Part shown: positions 52,792 through 64,000 of the stretch, one piece after another | How positions within the stretch are numbered: the stretch's first letter is position 1 | How the letters are laid out: every line of letters starts with the position of its first letter | Source of the DNA: Oncomelania hupensis | Lineage: Eukaryota > Mollusca > Gastropoda > Littorinimorpha > Pomatiopsidae | Reading direction: 5' to 3' | Length of the DNA stretch: 64,000 nucleotides | Assembly (NCBI GenBank): GCA_036898135.1 | Contig: CM072513.1 | Location: 16,840,509 to 16,904,508, forward strand | Notes under the pieces: model-generated | The model's database searches: none | The model's input: only the letters and a program-made list of their open reading frames with translations | What the model was told of the DNA's origin: nothing | Position numbers and translations under genes: made by a program

Positions 52792-53166
52792 AGGATGCTA
52801 TACGCGCCTTACCCCAAATCATTCAGGCTCAAAGCGCGGCGACCTATACCAACATACACGCTCACCTGTCTCATCCACCCTCACACATACCAAACACACA
52901 TCCATCACTCTAACAGGTGGTGTAAAGGCAGGGAGATCGCTATTAGAAGACGGAAAGAAAATCGAATTTTTATTTTTGAAATTTTTATATTGACTGCGTC
53001 CTGTACCATTATTGAAGGGAGGGAGGAAACCGGAGTGCCCGGAGAAAACCCTCGGTGACCTCAATAGTCTCGTACCTAAGTCACATACGTTCGCCCCTTG
53101 CGGGAATCGAACCCGCGACCTTCGGCATAGGAAACCGGCGACTTATCCACTGCGCCACGAGGCCAC
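52707..53166 (-). mobile_element. tRNA-derived SINE, family A, with (ATT)n tail
   Basis: Minus-strand head GGTGGCCTCGTGGCGCAGTG and B box GCGGGTTCGATTCCCGC, then CGAGGGTTTTCTCCGGGCAC, GACGCAGTCAATATAAAAAT and an (ATT)n end at 52707-52790. It retains an extra ~130-bp 3' portion also present in the 25892 copy. Confidence 0.83.
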
Positions 53167-53225
53167 CCCAATGTAATAGTGGAAGACGCGATAACGGAAG
53201 AAAAAGAAATAAAACACAGCAGAAG

Positions 53226-53230
53226 AAAAA

Positions 53231-53281
<51 letters not shown>

Positions 53282-53282
53282 G
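53226..53282. repeat. (AAAT)n microsatellite
   Basis: About 14 AAAT units. Confidence 0.97.
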
Positions 53283-54245
53283 ACAAGTAGTTCTTAATAC
53301 ATGAATGTATTTCGCTTAAACTCTTTCTTCAGGGTGAAAACGCCAACGGTTTGTGCTTTTATCTCTCAGTTTGTCTTTTCTGCTCCAGCTGTCCACACAA
53401 CCAGAGATGCGCCCTCGTCAACCAACAAATGATCAGAGCAAGCCTCCCAGTTTACCTCCACCCACCCAATAAAGTAATTTGCGACTCGGTGCCCGCGAAA
53501 CGTGCCCACTAATAACAGAACAAGGAAAGAGTCGTGCAGGCGCTGTGGCATGCAAGGCCAAGGTTCTTCCTAATCAAAGAAATTTGCCTTGGCGTACGTA
53601 ACAAAGGATCAAAGCCAAGGACGCAGAGGCGACTGTACAGCGTAGCTGAGATTCGCCCAGTGCCTTTCACTATAGTGGCCAGGCCAAAGTAAACCCCGGC
53701 CACTCTCAGCAACGCAGTTGTACAAATTGCCTTCATTCAATAGATTACTGTTGGGAAACTATCCACTTTTAATCTAACTGCTAGCCAAACAGAGAACAGT
53801 ACCCGTACCCTTTAGCTTTACCTACACCGCCATTCTTTAAATCGGTACCGTTAATCTAAACTAGGTGGGGGAGGAGGGAGGGGAGGGGGGAAAAGAATGA
53901 GAGGGAGAAAGCGGGTATGAGGAAGGGGTAGGGATGATGGAGGGATGGAGGGAGCAGAGCCTCTTTAGTTCACGTTAAAACTTTCTTCATCACCGATTTT
54001 CATCTACTCTGGCACACATGCTACCCTTCCTCTTTATCATATGATTCTGCCCCTCCTCCTTCTTCGTGACCTTATAATCATTCCTTTACTTTAACATCAA
54101 CCTTATACGAATTTAATATTCCAATTAATCATTGAGATTCGAACCACAGTTCAAACACTTAATCTTCAAGCCCTTCAATCTATTTATTTATTTATTGTCT
54201 TGTTGTTACACCGCCTTTTCTAGATCAAATCTCTCCGTGTGTAAT

Positions 54246-54719
54246 CAGTGATGTCGTTTTCGTCGGCAAATCGGCCATTCACCGATAAAATTCCCAAATG
54301 TAGGAAAGAGTCATGTTCTGATCGGCCCGCTGTCCTAAGGTTTTATGCCTCAATCGGCCACCCTTTGTCCGTTTTTTGCGTGTCTCATGTCTGTTTCGTT
54401 GTTATTGCTTCTGGCCATATTAATTTCCTATCGGATAAATAAAGGTGTTATGAGTTGTTGTTGGGACATCGCGTGTCGGAAGCGCCAAGCAGACGACACA
54501 TACATCAGTAACTCCCCTTGTTGCGAACGGCGTGCTTCCGGCAATAAAACTTTTTGTTTTCGAAATGCCGCCGAAAAAGAAACCGAAACTTGTCAGTGGC
54601 CTCTCGTTTGGTGTTGGAAAGAAGTCAAAATGATGGCCGAACGATTTTCAAAATGTCCTAAAGGTTTGTGACTGAATCGGCCAAATGGCCTATGCTGAAA
54701 ATTTCTAGCAACATCACTG
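54246..54719 (+). mobile_element. hAT-like element with CAGTGATGT ends, copy 1
   Basis: Ends CAGTGATGT and ACATCACTG. Closely similar to 57118-57578. A 22-codon frame (54565-54633, MPPKKKPKLVSGLSFGVGKK) lies in the 3' third. No 8-bp target duplication could be confirmed by eye. Confidence 0.68.
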
Positions 54720-54794
54720 GTAAATTACTCAACATCGAGATTAACGTCTACACCCACCATTGACGATATGGCAGGCGGGGATAACCATCCCAAA

Positions 54795-54966
54795 GAACAA
54801 GGGGTAGGGACCTAAATCAACACTGAACCATCAGAGCAATCACACTGCTAAGGTGGACAGTGAAAATGACCACTTTTTAAAAAAAATCTTGCTCACCAAG
54901 GATAGGAACCTGGGTTCATCGGTGTGCCAGGCCAACGCTCTACCACTGAGCTACGGCGGTGGGACG
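54795..54966 (-). mobile_element. tRNA-derived SINE, family F
   Basis: Minus-strand head CCGCCGTAGCTCAGTGGTAG and GAACCCAGGTTCC, then GGTGAGCAAGAT, AAAGTGGTCATTTTCACTGT, GGTTCAGTGTTGATTTAGG. The same body occurs on the plus strand at 63505-63612. Confidence 0.7.
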
Positions 54967-55015
54967 TGTGTAATGCCTTTCTTGTCCACACTAAAGACAC
55001 ATTTAAACTGTACTT

Positions 55016-55139
55016 AGCGTGATTGGAACCTGGGTTCATCGGTGCGTCAGGCCAACGCTCTACCACTGAGCTACGGCGGTGGGACGTGTGTAACGCCTTT
55101 CTTTTCCACACTAAAGACACATTTAAACTGTACTTAGCA
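55016..55139 (-). repeat. Tandem copy of the family F SINE head
   Basis: A ~120-bp unit containing the tRNA-like head and TTAAATGTGTCTTTAGTGTG is repeated almost identically at 54897-55015 and 55016-55139 (minus strand). Confidence 0.75.
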
Positions 55140-55555
55140 TCAGTTGTAAGTCGTTAATCTAGTAATTGCGACAACTGGAATGTCACACTTGCGAAGTTCC
55201 CGCCTTTGAGTACTAACCCAAGAGACATAGTTTTAATCTCTCTTAGTAACATTTCCGGCCTTTGACTACAGTTTTATTCTCTCGTGGTTAAGGTACTAGT
55301 TACGCTATCTTGATATCGGTGCCTATTCACACTTTTCTGCTATCCTATGCACCAACGGGAATCCCCTCATGTGAAACATACTTCCGGTTTCTTTCTCCGC
55401 GTATTGTTTATCCGAGTGTTTTAGTGAGTTATTTCCAAATATTCAAGAATATGTCGAATCACATGAGAAAGCGTTGGTGGGAGCATAAAGAGAAAGTTTT
55501 GCAGAGAATGCCTGATGGATTTGAAGTCCCAGTTGTGACAGAGTCAAGTTTACAG

Positions 55556-55589
<34 letters not shown>

Positions 55590-55712
55590 GCATCAATTTT
55601 TCACATAATTCACATAATAAGCCTATCGAATGCCAGCAGTATCCTAATTAACATCGATTGGGAAGTTTTACAGTGGGAAGACAACATGTGTCTCCGCCAG
55701 TATCGTACCCTT

Positions 55713-55923
55713 TTTTGGCTGCAGTTTATTATCCCTTTCTATCGCCAGTGGCGCGCCTAAACCCTACCTACCTAACATTATTTGTGAATTTTTGAAAAAT
55801 ATTCGGAGAAACATAACGCCTAGATGCTGGCTCGAACCCACACCTGTCAGGCGCCATTGGTTTCTGGCTTGTGGACAAGGCAAGTTAGTCCCGCCTTAGC
55901 CCACTTGGCCACAACGCTCGCCT
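55713..55923 (-). mobile_element. tRNA-derived SINE, family C, duplicated copy 1
   Basis: Reverse complement GCGAGCGTTGTGGCCAAGTG, B box GTGTGGGTTCGAGCC, ending GGGATAATAAACTGCAGCC. Internally deleted relative to the 20566 copy at CCAGTGGCGCGCC. Confidence 0.78.
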
Positions 55924-56561
55924 GACATAGTCAACTACTTCGTGTTTTGTGAAGGTTGCGACGGCGAAGCTATGGAAAACTACAAGAGTCTTCAGGTCCT
56001 GTTTCACTTTCTGTCGATGATCGAGCAACCGCTTACATGTATACAGTACTGTCTTGGGCGCCCTCAATCAGATCCTGATTGCAAAACAGCTCTTTGATGT
56101 GATAATGCGCAATATGTATGAACAACGCATTTCCTTTTTTATTTCTACCAATGTATCTTTACACACGATCTGGCACCGTGGCAGTCACTTACACACTCCG
56201 TAACAGTGACTAGCAGAGGCTTTCGTTAATCGGAGAGTGTTACGTTTGCGAGTGTAACATTTTGGGGGCCAAGCTTGCGATCTACGCCATAGCCAAGGGT
56301 TCAACTGCTACAACAAGCGAGTCAACGTTACGAGAAGCAGTCATCGAGGGTAGCCGCAAAGAAGCAAGTGCGGTCCTTCCTAGGATTGTTAAACCATACT
56401 ATTCACACTTTTCTGCTATCCTATGCACCAACGGGAATCCCCTCTATGAAAAATACTTCCGTTTTTTTTTCTACGCGTGTTTTAGTGAGTTATTTCCAAA
56501 TATTCAAGAATAATAACATAATTATGTCACTGGCTACCTGTATCGTACCCTCACATATTTT

Positions 56562-56762
56562 TTTTCCTGCAGTTTATTATCCCTTTCTATCGCCAGTGGC
56601 GCGCCTAAACCCTACCTACCTAACATTATTTGTGAATTTTTGAAAAATATTCGGAAAAACATAACGCCCAGATGCTGGCTCGAACCCACACCTGTCAGGC
56701 GCACAGCTTGTGGACAAGGCAAATTAGTCCCGCCTTAGCCCACTTGGCCACAACGCTCGCCT
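56562..56762 (-). mobile_element. tRNA-derived SINE, family C, duplicated copy 2
   Basis: Same internal deletion as the 55713-55923 copy, so both descend from one insertion. Lacks a few bases around GCGCACAGCTTG. Confidence 0.78.
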
Positions 56763-57117
56763 AAAATAGTCAGTTACTTCGTGTTTTGTGAAGGTTGCGA
56801 CGGCGAAGCTATGTTGTTTCACTTTCTGTCGATGATCGACGCACCTCCGAAGTCGCCACAAATACAGGCCTCTACGATTGTTTTTTGCATTCTTTCACTG
56901 AGCATGTACTTCCTCCACCGTTTTTATACTTATCCCACTCGTTTTCTGGCTCTAACAATCGTCGTTTTCGGCAATTTGCCATATTTAAAAGTCACGCATC
57001 AAGCTTTGATAAAAGCAAAACAAGCCATACCGGAACTTGGTTTCATATAACCTCGTTTTAATTTATAATGGCGATACCCACGAGTTTTTATGAGAGGTGC
57101 CGGAAAGTTGTGAATAC

Positions 57118-57578
57118 CAGTGATGTCGTTTTCGCTGGCAAATCGGCCATTTACCGATAAAATCCCCATGTCGGAAAGTCATGTTCTGATCAGCCGGCTG
57201 TCCTAAGGTTTTAGGCCTCAATCGGCCACCCTTTGTCCGTTTTTTGTTTGCTTGTCTCATGTCTGTTTCGATGTTATTGCTTCTGGCCATATTAATTTCC
57301 TATCGAGTAAATAAAGGTGTTATGAATTATTGTCGACCATCAAGTATCGGAAGCGTCAAGCAGACGACACATGCATCAACAGAGAGAGTTAGAGTAACCT
57401 CCCTTGTGGCGAACGAAGTGCTTCCGGCAAAAAAACTTTTCGTTTTCGAAATGCCGCCGAAAAAGAAACCGAAACTTATCAGTGGCCTCTCGTTTGGTGT
57501 TGGAAAGAAGACAAAATGATTGCCGAAAGATTTTCAAAATGTCCTAAAGGTTTGTGACAGAATCGGCCAACATCACTG
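57118..57578 (+). mobile_element. hAT-like element with CAGTGATGT ends, copy 2
   Basis: Same ends, same order and same 22-codon frame (57451-57519, MPPKKKPKLISGLSFGVGKK) as copy 1, with scattered substitutions and small indels. Both copies stop at the same codon. Confidence 0.68.
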
Positions 57579-57602
57579 CTATACTAGTAAAATTGCCTAT
57601 CA

Positions 57603-58565
57603 TATTCCTATCCTATCCTGTAACTCGAAGGTCGTTGGGGCACCACAGATGATCGTTTGACCAGCGTACTCTATCATTCTCTGTCATCAGCAACCCAAGG
57701 CTTCGCTCAGTGTCAAAACAATCCATTCTCGAATGTTATCCTCCCACCTCCACTGTCTCCCTCTTCTTCTGCCTCCTTGCAACGTGCCTTGTAGGATGGT
57801 CTTTGCAAGACCTGATGCTCTGCTGACGTGGCCATACCATCGGAGTTTCCGTTTCTTCACCACCGTGAGCATGTCATCTTGTTGTGTCCAATGACTTGTG
57901 TGATAGTCTGTTGGACTTCCTTGTTAGTGATGTACTGGGTCTATGAAATGCCCAGAAGTCTTCTGTAGCGCCTCATCTCCATGCTTTGTATTCTTCGTTG
58001 TAGATCTGCTGTGAGGATCCATGTTTCGCAAGCGTATAGAAAGATGCATGCCAGACTCGGTCAAACGCTTTCTTGAAGTCTTCAAACACATAATATAGAT
58101 GTTGTTGGTGCTGTAGGTATTTCTCGCAGATTATTTTGAGGTTAAAAATCTGTTCAGTGGTACTTCGCCTTGCCCTGAATCCTGCTTGTTTTTCAGCTAT
58201 GATTTGTTCAGCTTGGGGATTCAACCTGGTGTGTATTATTTTCAGGAGGATCTTGCTGGGATGGCTGATGAGGCTGATGGTGCGGTAATTTTCTCTCTCC
58301 TGAAGTTTACCTTTTTGGGAAGAGTGATGACAAGCGACTGGATCCATGGTGTAGGCCACTCCCCACTCTGCTAGATCTTGTTACAGGTAATGGGGAGTGC
58401 GTCAATCATCGCTTCTCCTACTGCTTGAAGCAATACCACTCCCGCTGAATTCCCCTTCTTCAGTGATTGCACTGCTGCCTCAACCCCTTCTCGGAGAATT
58501 GGGAGAATTTCTTCCTCTATTCTGTTCTGGGGACATGCGTAAAAACGGTACTTTAAACTAGTCAA
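57603..58565 (-). mobile_element. LINE (GGATA-tailed family), internally deleted
   Basis: Minus strand from 58565: NRIEEEILPILREGVEAAVQ, KGNSAGVV, LQERENYRTISLISHPSKIL, AEKQAGFRARRSTTEQIFNL, FEDFKKAFDRVWHASF, then a jump at about 58047 directly to the CKHGSS..QIYNEEYKAW segment (post-RT). The region with the catalytic Asp pair is deleted. 3' end (GGATA)2 at 57603. Confidence 0.82.
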
Positions 58566-59190
58566 TGATTATACTAATAGTCAAAATGCCCCAACAGTCA
58601 AGGCATCGCCGGTGACTATGACCGACTGTTGCACTGTGTACTAACGACCTCACATAAACTTTGTCGCTGTCGCCGCTATTGAGGGCAATAGACTGCTAAA
58701 CTGTACCTTTCGCTCTCAACGTAGCGCCACGCTAGCTGCGTTTCGCAGGCGCAAGAACCAAACGAGCTTAATTTGTTGCGAGCAGAATGAGCGCCCTTAG
58801 AGATAGGGGTATGAAACAGGCTAAGTTTGCTACAACAAGATGAGGAAGACGAGGGAGGTGGAAAGGAGGAGGAACAGGAGTAGGAGGAGGAGGAGAAGGT
58901 AAAGAAGGAGGAGGAGGAGGATCTAACGCCAAATAAGACTCGGGTGAGGGCGCTCCCAAAGTATGAACAATTTGCTTCGATCATCGCGAATAACGCCGAA
59001 CAAACTTGATCAGTTCGTTTCGCTCGCGAGCGAGTACCTTACTTACTACTAGAGAACTTTAGATGGACCAGCGAAACTGGGATCGCAGTGATCCTTGTCG
59101 TTTCCGGTTATGCAATCGGAAAATCCTTACGAACTTTTCTTCGCCTCTGCGGTTCTGAAGCGCAGTGATGCACATGTTTTGGGACCCTAA
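58566..59190. other. Intronic stretch, nothing recognised
   Basis: Contains a GAGGAG-rich purine run at 58845-58925. Open frames are low complexity. No repeat family recognised. Confidence 0.4.
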
Positions 59191-59191
59191 T

Positions 59192-59238
59192 AGGACATGA
59201 TGTCCTGAACACAACAAACCAATAGGACATGATGTCCT
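59192..59238. repeat. Duplicated 15-bp palindrome AGGACATGATGTCCT
   Basis: Perfect 7+1+7 palindrome at 59192-59206 and again at 59224-59238 inside a 32-bp direct repeat (AATAGGACATGATGTCCTGA then ACACAA). A third partial unit starts at 59251. Confidence 0.85.
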
Positions 59239-59399
59239 GAACACAAAAAAGTAATAGGACACTGGCATTGTAGACAAAAAGTCTTGTTGTTTATTTGGTA
59301 ATACTGAACAGTAAAGAGGCACTTCGAAACAGTGAAAGTTCAATTCTTGAAAATGTAGTGTTTTCTCTTGCTTGCCCACTTTTTTACAATTCGGTGAAG

Positions 59400-59890
59400 A
59401 TACTCTTTTGAAGCTTTTTTAGTGTACTCCCTCTGAGACATCAAGAGATTGAATGTTTTCTGCGTTACTGTCTTTCAAAAGCTGCATAACAGAGCAAAAT
59501 TTCGCGAGATGCAGATTTTCTTTCATTAGCCAGTTTACAGCTCGCGCTGTGGTTATCATTGCCTCCTCCTGATTTGTCAACATTAGATCCTCACAAGCCT
59601 CTTCATTTTGTTGCTCTTGGGGCACTTGGATTGCTAGTTTGTGACTAGCTGTAGTCAAATGATCTCCCAATGCACTTTTTTTTTAAAGTTAATGCAGCCA
59701 CGAGTAAAAGAGTTTTTCGCCAAACCAGAACTTTTAATAAATACCGTACAGAACATGGCCTTTTTTCATCGTCAAATGTTACTTATGAATACTGTGATTG
59801 CCACGCCTTCTGAAAAACGCGATCAACACGAGTACTAGTAAGCTGACTCGAAGTTGACGGTTTCTCGGCCTCGCGACCATCGGCATCGGA
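59400..59890 (-). pseudogene. hAT-type zinc-finger protein remnant (TTF/KIAA1586-like)
   Basis: Minus strand in pieces: VFQKAWQSQYS, MFCTVFIKSSGLAKNSFTRG, then after a one-base shift in an A run LGDHLTTASHKLAIQV and ITTARAVNWLMKENLHLAKF, CSVMQLLKDSNAENIQSL. The order WxxxYP..C..K..F..G..F....L..H..S..HK..A matches TTF-type fingers of animal hAT-derived genes. The second Cys is replaced by Phe. One stop and one frameshift. Confidence 0.5.
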
Positions 59891-59899
59891 AGAATCCTC

Positions 59900-61228
59900 C
59901 ACTGATCGTGTAGGCTCTGCTTCTTTTAATGTGCTGGGAAATAAATTACCCGCAAATAAGATGGTTATTGAGATTTAGTTTTTATCCACCTTCAGTCTTT
60001 TTATCGCAGGCATTTCCGATAATTTCGATCGAATGTTTGGCTTACCAAAAGTACAAGTACAATGTTAACACAGATCCAACGTAAACTCAAGTCGCGAGCA
60101 CCGATTGACTAAAACAAAGCTGTATATATGTTTCAAGGGCGCTGGTTGGCTGTGTTGCTTTGTGATTTGGGATAAAAATAGCAATCCCACCCAGGCGATG
60201 ACAAGGGAGATAAGGCATGTATACCATTCAGCATGCAGATGACGGTCCGGGGACTTGTTTAGTTTTTCGTCTAGCGCTGAATAAAACGTTTCGCCCTCTG
60301 CGCAAAATACGCGAAAACTATCGGACACGTGTCCGACTCGCTATCGTTTTAATCAGACAAGGTGTCCGCCTTGAGGTTTGACAATCGGACTTTTTTTTTT
60401 CAAAAGCGGTCAATGTCCGGGGTCCGGGCAACTTGTGCAGCACTAGAAGCGGCAGCGCCTTTAGTTGCAGACGAAATTTTGTTCACCTTATCCAGCGGAG
60501 GTAAATGCCATCATAACTCTCTAATTTGCGGAGGTTGTTTTCCTGGAAAACGCACGAGTCTTTAGATTTGGTCCATCACGGGCTAAAACAGACACTTTTC
60601 CCAACTAAAGTTTAGTAGATGTTTAGGAACAGGATAGAGCATTGGTAATTTTTTCTTCTCCTTTTTAAAAAAACAAACACAAATTACAGAACTTCTATAG
60701 CCCCCAAATTCTATTCATTGCCTACGCTAGCCTACTATCTAACCCGTTTAAGCTTCGAAACTAGTAGTATGGGGCTAATCTAAACCAAGGGCTGGTTATT
60801 CGTGCACATTCATAAGAATACACCAGAAAAGTGATTTTACATCTTTACTATGCCCATAGGAGACACTTGAAACCTAGACATAATGTAAAACTTATGTTGA
60901 AAATCTCAATCGGAACCACAAACTCTTCCGCCGTTTCACATCTGAAAGCAAAAGCAGCGCAGAAAAGGCACCATTTATTCGGAGCAAAGTACGCCTATTT
61001 TAATGAATCAACAACAAATGGTGAGATAAAACAGTCAAAGCATGTATTCAAGCTTACGTTTATAGCAATGGACCCGATATATGCAAAAAATACCAGAAAC
61101 TTAAATGAGAATCACGATTCGTCACAATAATGAAAATTCCGCATTTTTACTCAGCGAAGTTTTCTGCGTAATGTAAATGAGGAGGTCGCGACCTTCCGGA
61201 AGCGCAAAAAAGTTATGACGTAGACTGA
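59900..61228. other. Intronic stretch, no recognisable gene
   Basis: A frame near 60065-60328 and another at 60831-61130 show no family resemblance. Sequence looks unique. Confidence 0.4.
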
Positions 61229-61235
61229 GGGTTTA

Positions 61236-61265
61236 CCACTGAGCTCTTATATAAGAGCTCAGTGG
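61236..61265. repeat. Perfect 30-bp palindrome
   Basis: CCACTGAGCTCTTAT and its exact reverse complement with no spacer. It is bracketed by GGGTTTACC on both sides (61229-61237 overlapping, and 61264-61272). Confidence 0.95.
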
Positions 61266-61276
61266 GGTTTACCTTG

Positions 61277-61353
61277 AGGGGCCGGGTAGCTCAGTTGGTA
61301 AGAGCGTCTTGCTAGTAACCGAAAGGTCGCTGGTTCGAATCCCGGATTGGTCA
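61277..61353 (+). tRNA. tRNA-like sequence (tRNA pseudogene or SINE head)
   Basis: A box TAGCTCAGTTGG and B box GGTTCGAATCC are both consensus and correctly spaced, as in a pol III tRNA gene. The loop CTAGTAA suggests an AGU (Thr) anticodon. The anticodon stem and T stem do not pair well and the acceptor ends do not match, so a functional tRNA is unlikely. Confidence 0.4.
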
Positions 61354-61679
61354 ACGTGTGATCATATTATTTTCCCCTTTACCAACAACTGGCCCGCTGG
61401 TGTCAGTATAAATCGGTCCAGTAGTCACCTATATGCGAAAGTGTCGTGTGACTATAATCTACATACAAACAAACATACCTACGAAAAAGAACTACGAACC
61501 AAGTTTCTGTGCTTTCTAAACCTCTCCATTAATACCTGTAGGCCTTCTGACTTAGGCCACGAGTCGGGAAAACTTGATAGTGTTGTTTGCTAGGGGCTAA
61601 CACCACTGTCATGTTAACGCCGGATTTGGTGAAGTGTGTAGATAAACAACTTGCTTTCAACTTACTGCGAGTACAGCAC

Positions 61680-61980
61680 AACGGGTTCGTGGGCGACAGG
61701 CCCACATTTGACATGGTCCGATTCCCGACTATATGAAAGTATTTCCTCATATGTCTGGAAATACACAAATTATACCACAGGGCAATCGATGCTCAAACCG
61801 GGCAGCAAAACTTTGAATTTAGGCGTCTATGCGTTCTGGAAAATTGCTATATAAAAGTGATTAAATAAATAGTGATTAAATACATACTTTTTACTTCTTT
61901 TTTTTTTTTTACAATGGTCCGTGGCCGACAGACCGCCAATATGGCGCGTTCTGGGTCCTGACTATATCTAAGTATTTCCA
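61680..61980. repeat. Diverged direct repeat (GACTATATSWAAGTATTTCC)
   Basis: CGTGGGCGACAGGCCCACAT...GACTATATGAAAGTATTTCC at 61688-61745 and a related CGTGGCCGACAGACCGCCAA...GACTATATCTAAGTATTTCC at 61920-61979. Unknown nature. Confidence 0.5.
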
Positions 61981-62084
61981 CATTTTCGTTGCGGTGCTTG
62001 AGAATAAACCTGGCTGCTATCGATATAAGTAGGTACATAAACCAACGAAATTTACGGATTACTTTTGTATTTTCCAATGGGCCA

Positions 62085-62783
<699 letters not shown>

Positions 62784-62799
62784 TTAAATGTTATAAAAG

Positions 62800-64000
62800 G
62801 AACTATCACGCTGAATTGCTGATTCTTGGACCGGTCACCCTACAAAGTATTTCAACAAACAAGCTGCAAGTGCAGTACACCGGTTCGCTGTCTATTTTTT
62901 CATTTACCTTTTACGCGTTTCTCAACACAGCGCCGGGTACCATTTATAACTGGGTGGACTGGGATTATAGTCAATACTAAATTCTTGTCTTGAAGGGGTA
63001 CAACAAGCAAACTGGTTCTGCAACTACTACAGAGAAAGAGCGCGCGCTCTAAACAAGCAGTGTAGCGAAAATGAAGAGCTTTCTTTTTCGGTTGGGTCAA
63101 GCTCTCTTCAGCGACTACGTCGTCAAGACAGTGGAGTTATTTACTGTCCGGTGAGTGTCCTTCAACAAGGCGGTAAAAGTAAGACCCTCAGCGTGTGAAC
63201 ACCAATGAACGAACACTGAAGTGTAACGTCCACACGCACCATTGGCGTGTGAATAAATAACGCCGCCTAAATCACCTGGCAATTTACAGTCGTTTAGGTT
63301 CTGCGCGGGCGTGGGCGCAGCAAAATCAGTCTCAAAGATTTCTGTCCTACACACTTCTTTTGTGGTACTAATGATGTCTAGAATGAAAGGAGGCGAAACA
63401 CACACACTTTACACTAGGTTCGCAAACGCCGTTACGGACTGGTGTTGATAACCGCAGCTCTATATATCGCTATCACTGTCATAGACTAGTAATGTTCTCC
63501 CATGACCCAGGTTGGAACCTCGTGGTGAGCAAGATAAAAAGTGGTCATATTTCACTGTCCGTCTTACAGTGTGATAGCTCTGGTGGTTCAGTGTTGATGT
63601 AGGTTCTTTAACCCTTTTTCTCTGAGATGGTTATTCAAGTTCAATGGCGGCTGTACAGTGTAAACTTCCATTTTTATTCATAGTGTAATAAGTCGCAGAG
63701 GCTTGCAGAGTGATCACCACTGTTCATTCTTGGTCCAAAGACTCTCAAACCAAAAATAGAAAGGAAAAGGTGTCCACTCACGCAAACGAAATATGTCACA
63801 AGTCAAGCCGAGGTCATATTTACAGGTAAATGTAACCCCGATTTGAGGTCACTGTAAAGCAAGGCCGAGATGACCAGCGATACGTACAGACAAGTATTTG
63901 AAGTTCAACCATGGACCATTAGATCTAGTCTGGTTTGGAATAATGCTGACTGAGCAAAGCAGAGAAAGCGTATGGCAAGAATTCTGACGACAGCGTGTAT
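62800..64000. other. Upstream intron or flank, no exon found
   Basis: Apart from the family F SINE and a SINE family B fragment (62936-62966) nothing is recognised. No N-terminal MAPKBP1/WDR62 exon (YPAGCVVVL..P or TALAFSPDGKYL motif) was found. Confidence 0.45.
63505..63612 (+). mobile_element. tRNA-derived SINE, family F, partial
   Basis: GACCCAGGTTGGAACCTCGT, GGTGAGCAAGAT, AAAGTGGTCATATTTCACTG, GGTTCAGTGTTGATGTAGG, matching the minus-strand copy at 54795-54966. The 5' head is truncated. Confidence 0.68.

Larger units (their letters stand above)
55322..56860. repeat. Local direct duplication including a SINE
   Basis: TATTCACACTTTTCTGCTAT...ATTCAAGAATA at 55324-55450 recurs at 56400-56512. 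The SINE (55713-55923 and 56562-56762) and the following AAGGTTGCGACGGCGAAGCT, TTTCACTTTCTGTCGATGAT recur in the same order. Copy 1 carries about 236 bp extra, including (TTG)n. No coding function recognised. Confidence 0.75.

Noticed and set aside
56262..57050. Candidate protein-coding frames (IVKPYYSHFSAILC, YLKVTHQALIKAKQ)
   Set aside because: No recognised domain, overlapping frames, located in a local duplication with SINEs; not supported as a gene.
61277..61353. Functional tRNA-Thr gene
   Set aside because: Promoter boxes are good but the acceptor, anticodon and T stems do not pair properly.

Overview
The window is animal nuclear DNA. It holds 15 internal coding exons of one conserved gene on the minus strand, and the rest is large introns full of transposable elements and simple repeats. 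The tRNA-derived SINEs, the (ATT)n, (GATA)n and (GA)n tracts, and LINE fragments of kinds common in lophotrochozoans suggest a mollusc, probably a gastropod. That assignment is an inference. No prokaryotic features, CRISPR array or operon are visible.

The gene encodes a WD40-repeat scaffold of the MAPKBP1/WDR62 family. Read 5' to 3' on the minus strand, one exon lies at 47729-47821, a 25.0-kb intron follows, and fourteen more exons lie between 22734 and 7457. All 15 have GT/AG boundaries and matching phases and total 2211 nt (737 codons). The first exons (N-terminus) lie beyond the right edge. The last exons (C-terminal tail, stop codon) lie beyond the left edge. A decayed copy of one exon sits upstream of the exon at 18772-18954.

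Left end (1-7352): a satellite with a 52-bp unit (50-bp variant at its inner end) fills the intron downstream of the last visible exon. A 192-bp inverted-repeat element and a piggyBac-like element are inserted in it. The piggyBac-like element carries two further DNA transposons in its first transposase exon. Removing each insert with one copy of its target duplication restores the monomer or reading frame exactly.

Middle (7457-22734): compact exons with introns of 0.3-3 kb holding SINEs, a pogo/Tigger element with an intact DNA-binding-domain ORF, a cluster of TGACCTTGA motifs, and a LINE split by a SINE.

Large intron (22735-47728): LINE remnants of at least four kinds, SINEs of several families, a foldback element with hairpin arms, a PIF/Harbinger-like element, a DD41D mariner derivative with ~207-bp inverted arms, minisatellites, and a 384-bp (GATA)n tract.

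Right end (47822-64000): more intron with no recognisable N-terminal exon. It holds SINEs, two copies of a hAT-like element with the same 22-codon ORF, a local duplication, a LINE fragment, a hAT-type zinc-finger remnant and a perfect 30-bp palindrome next to a tRNA-like sequence.
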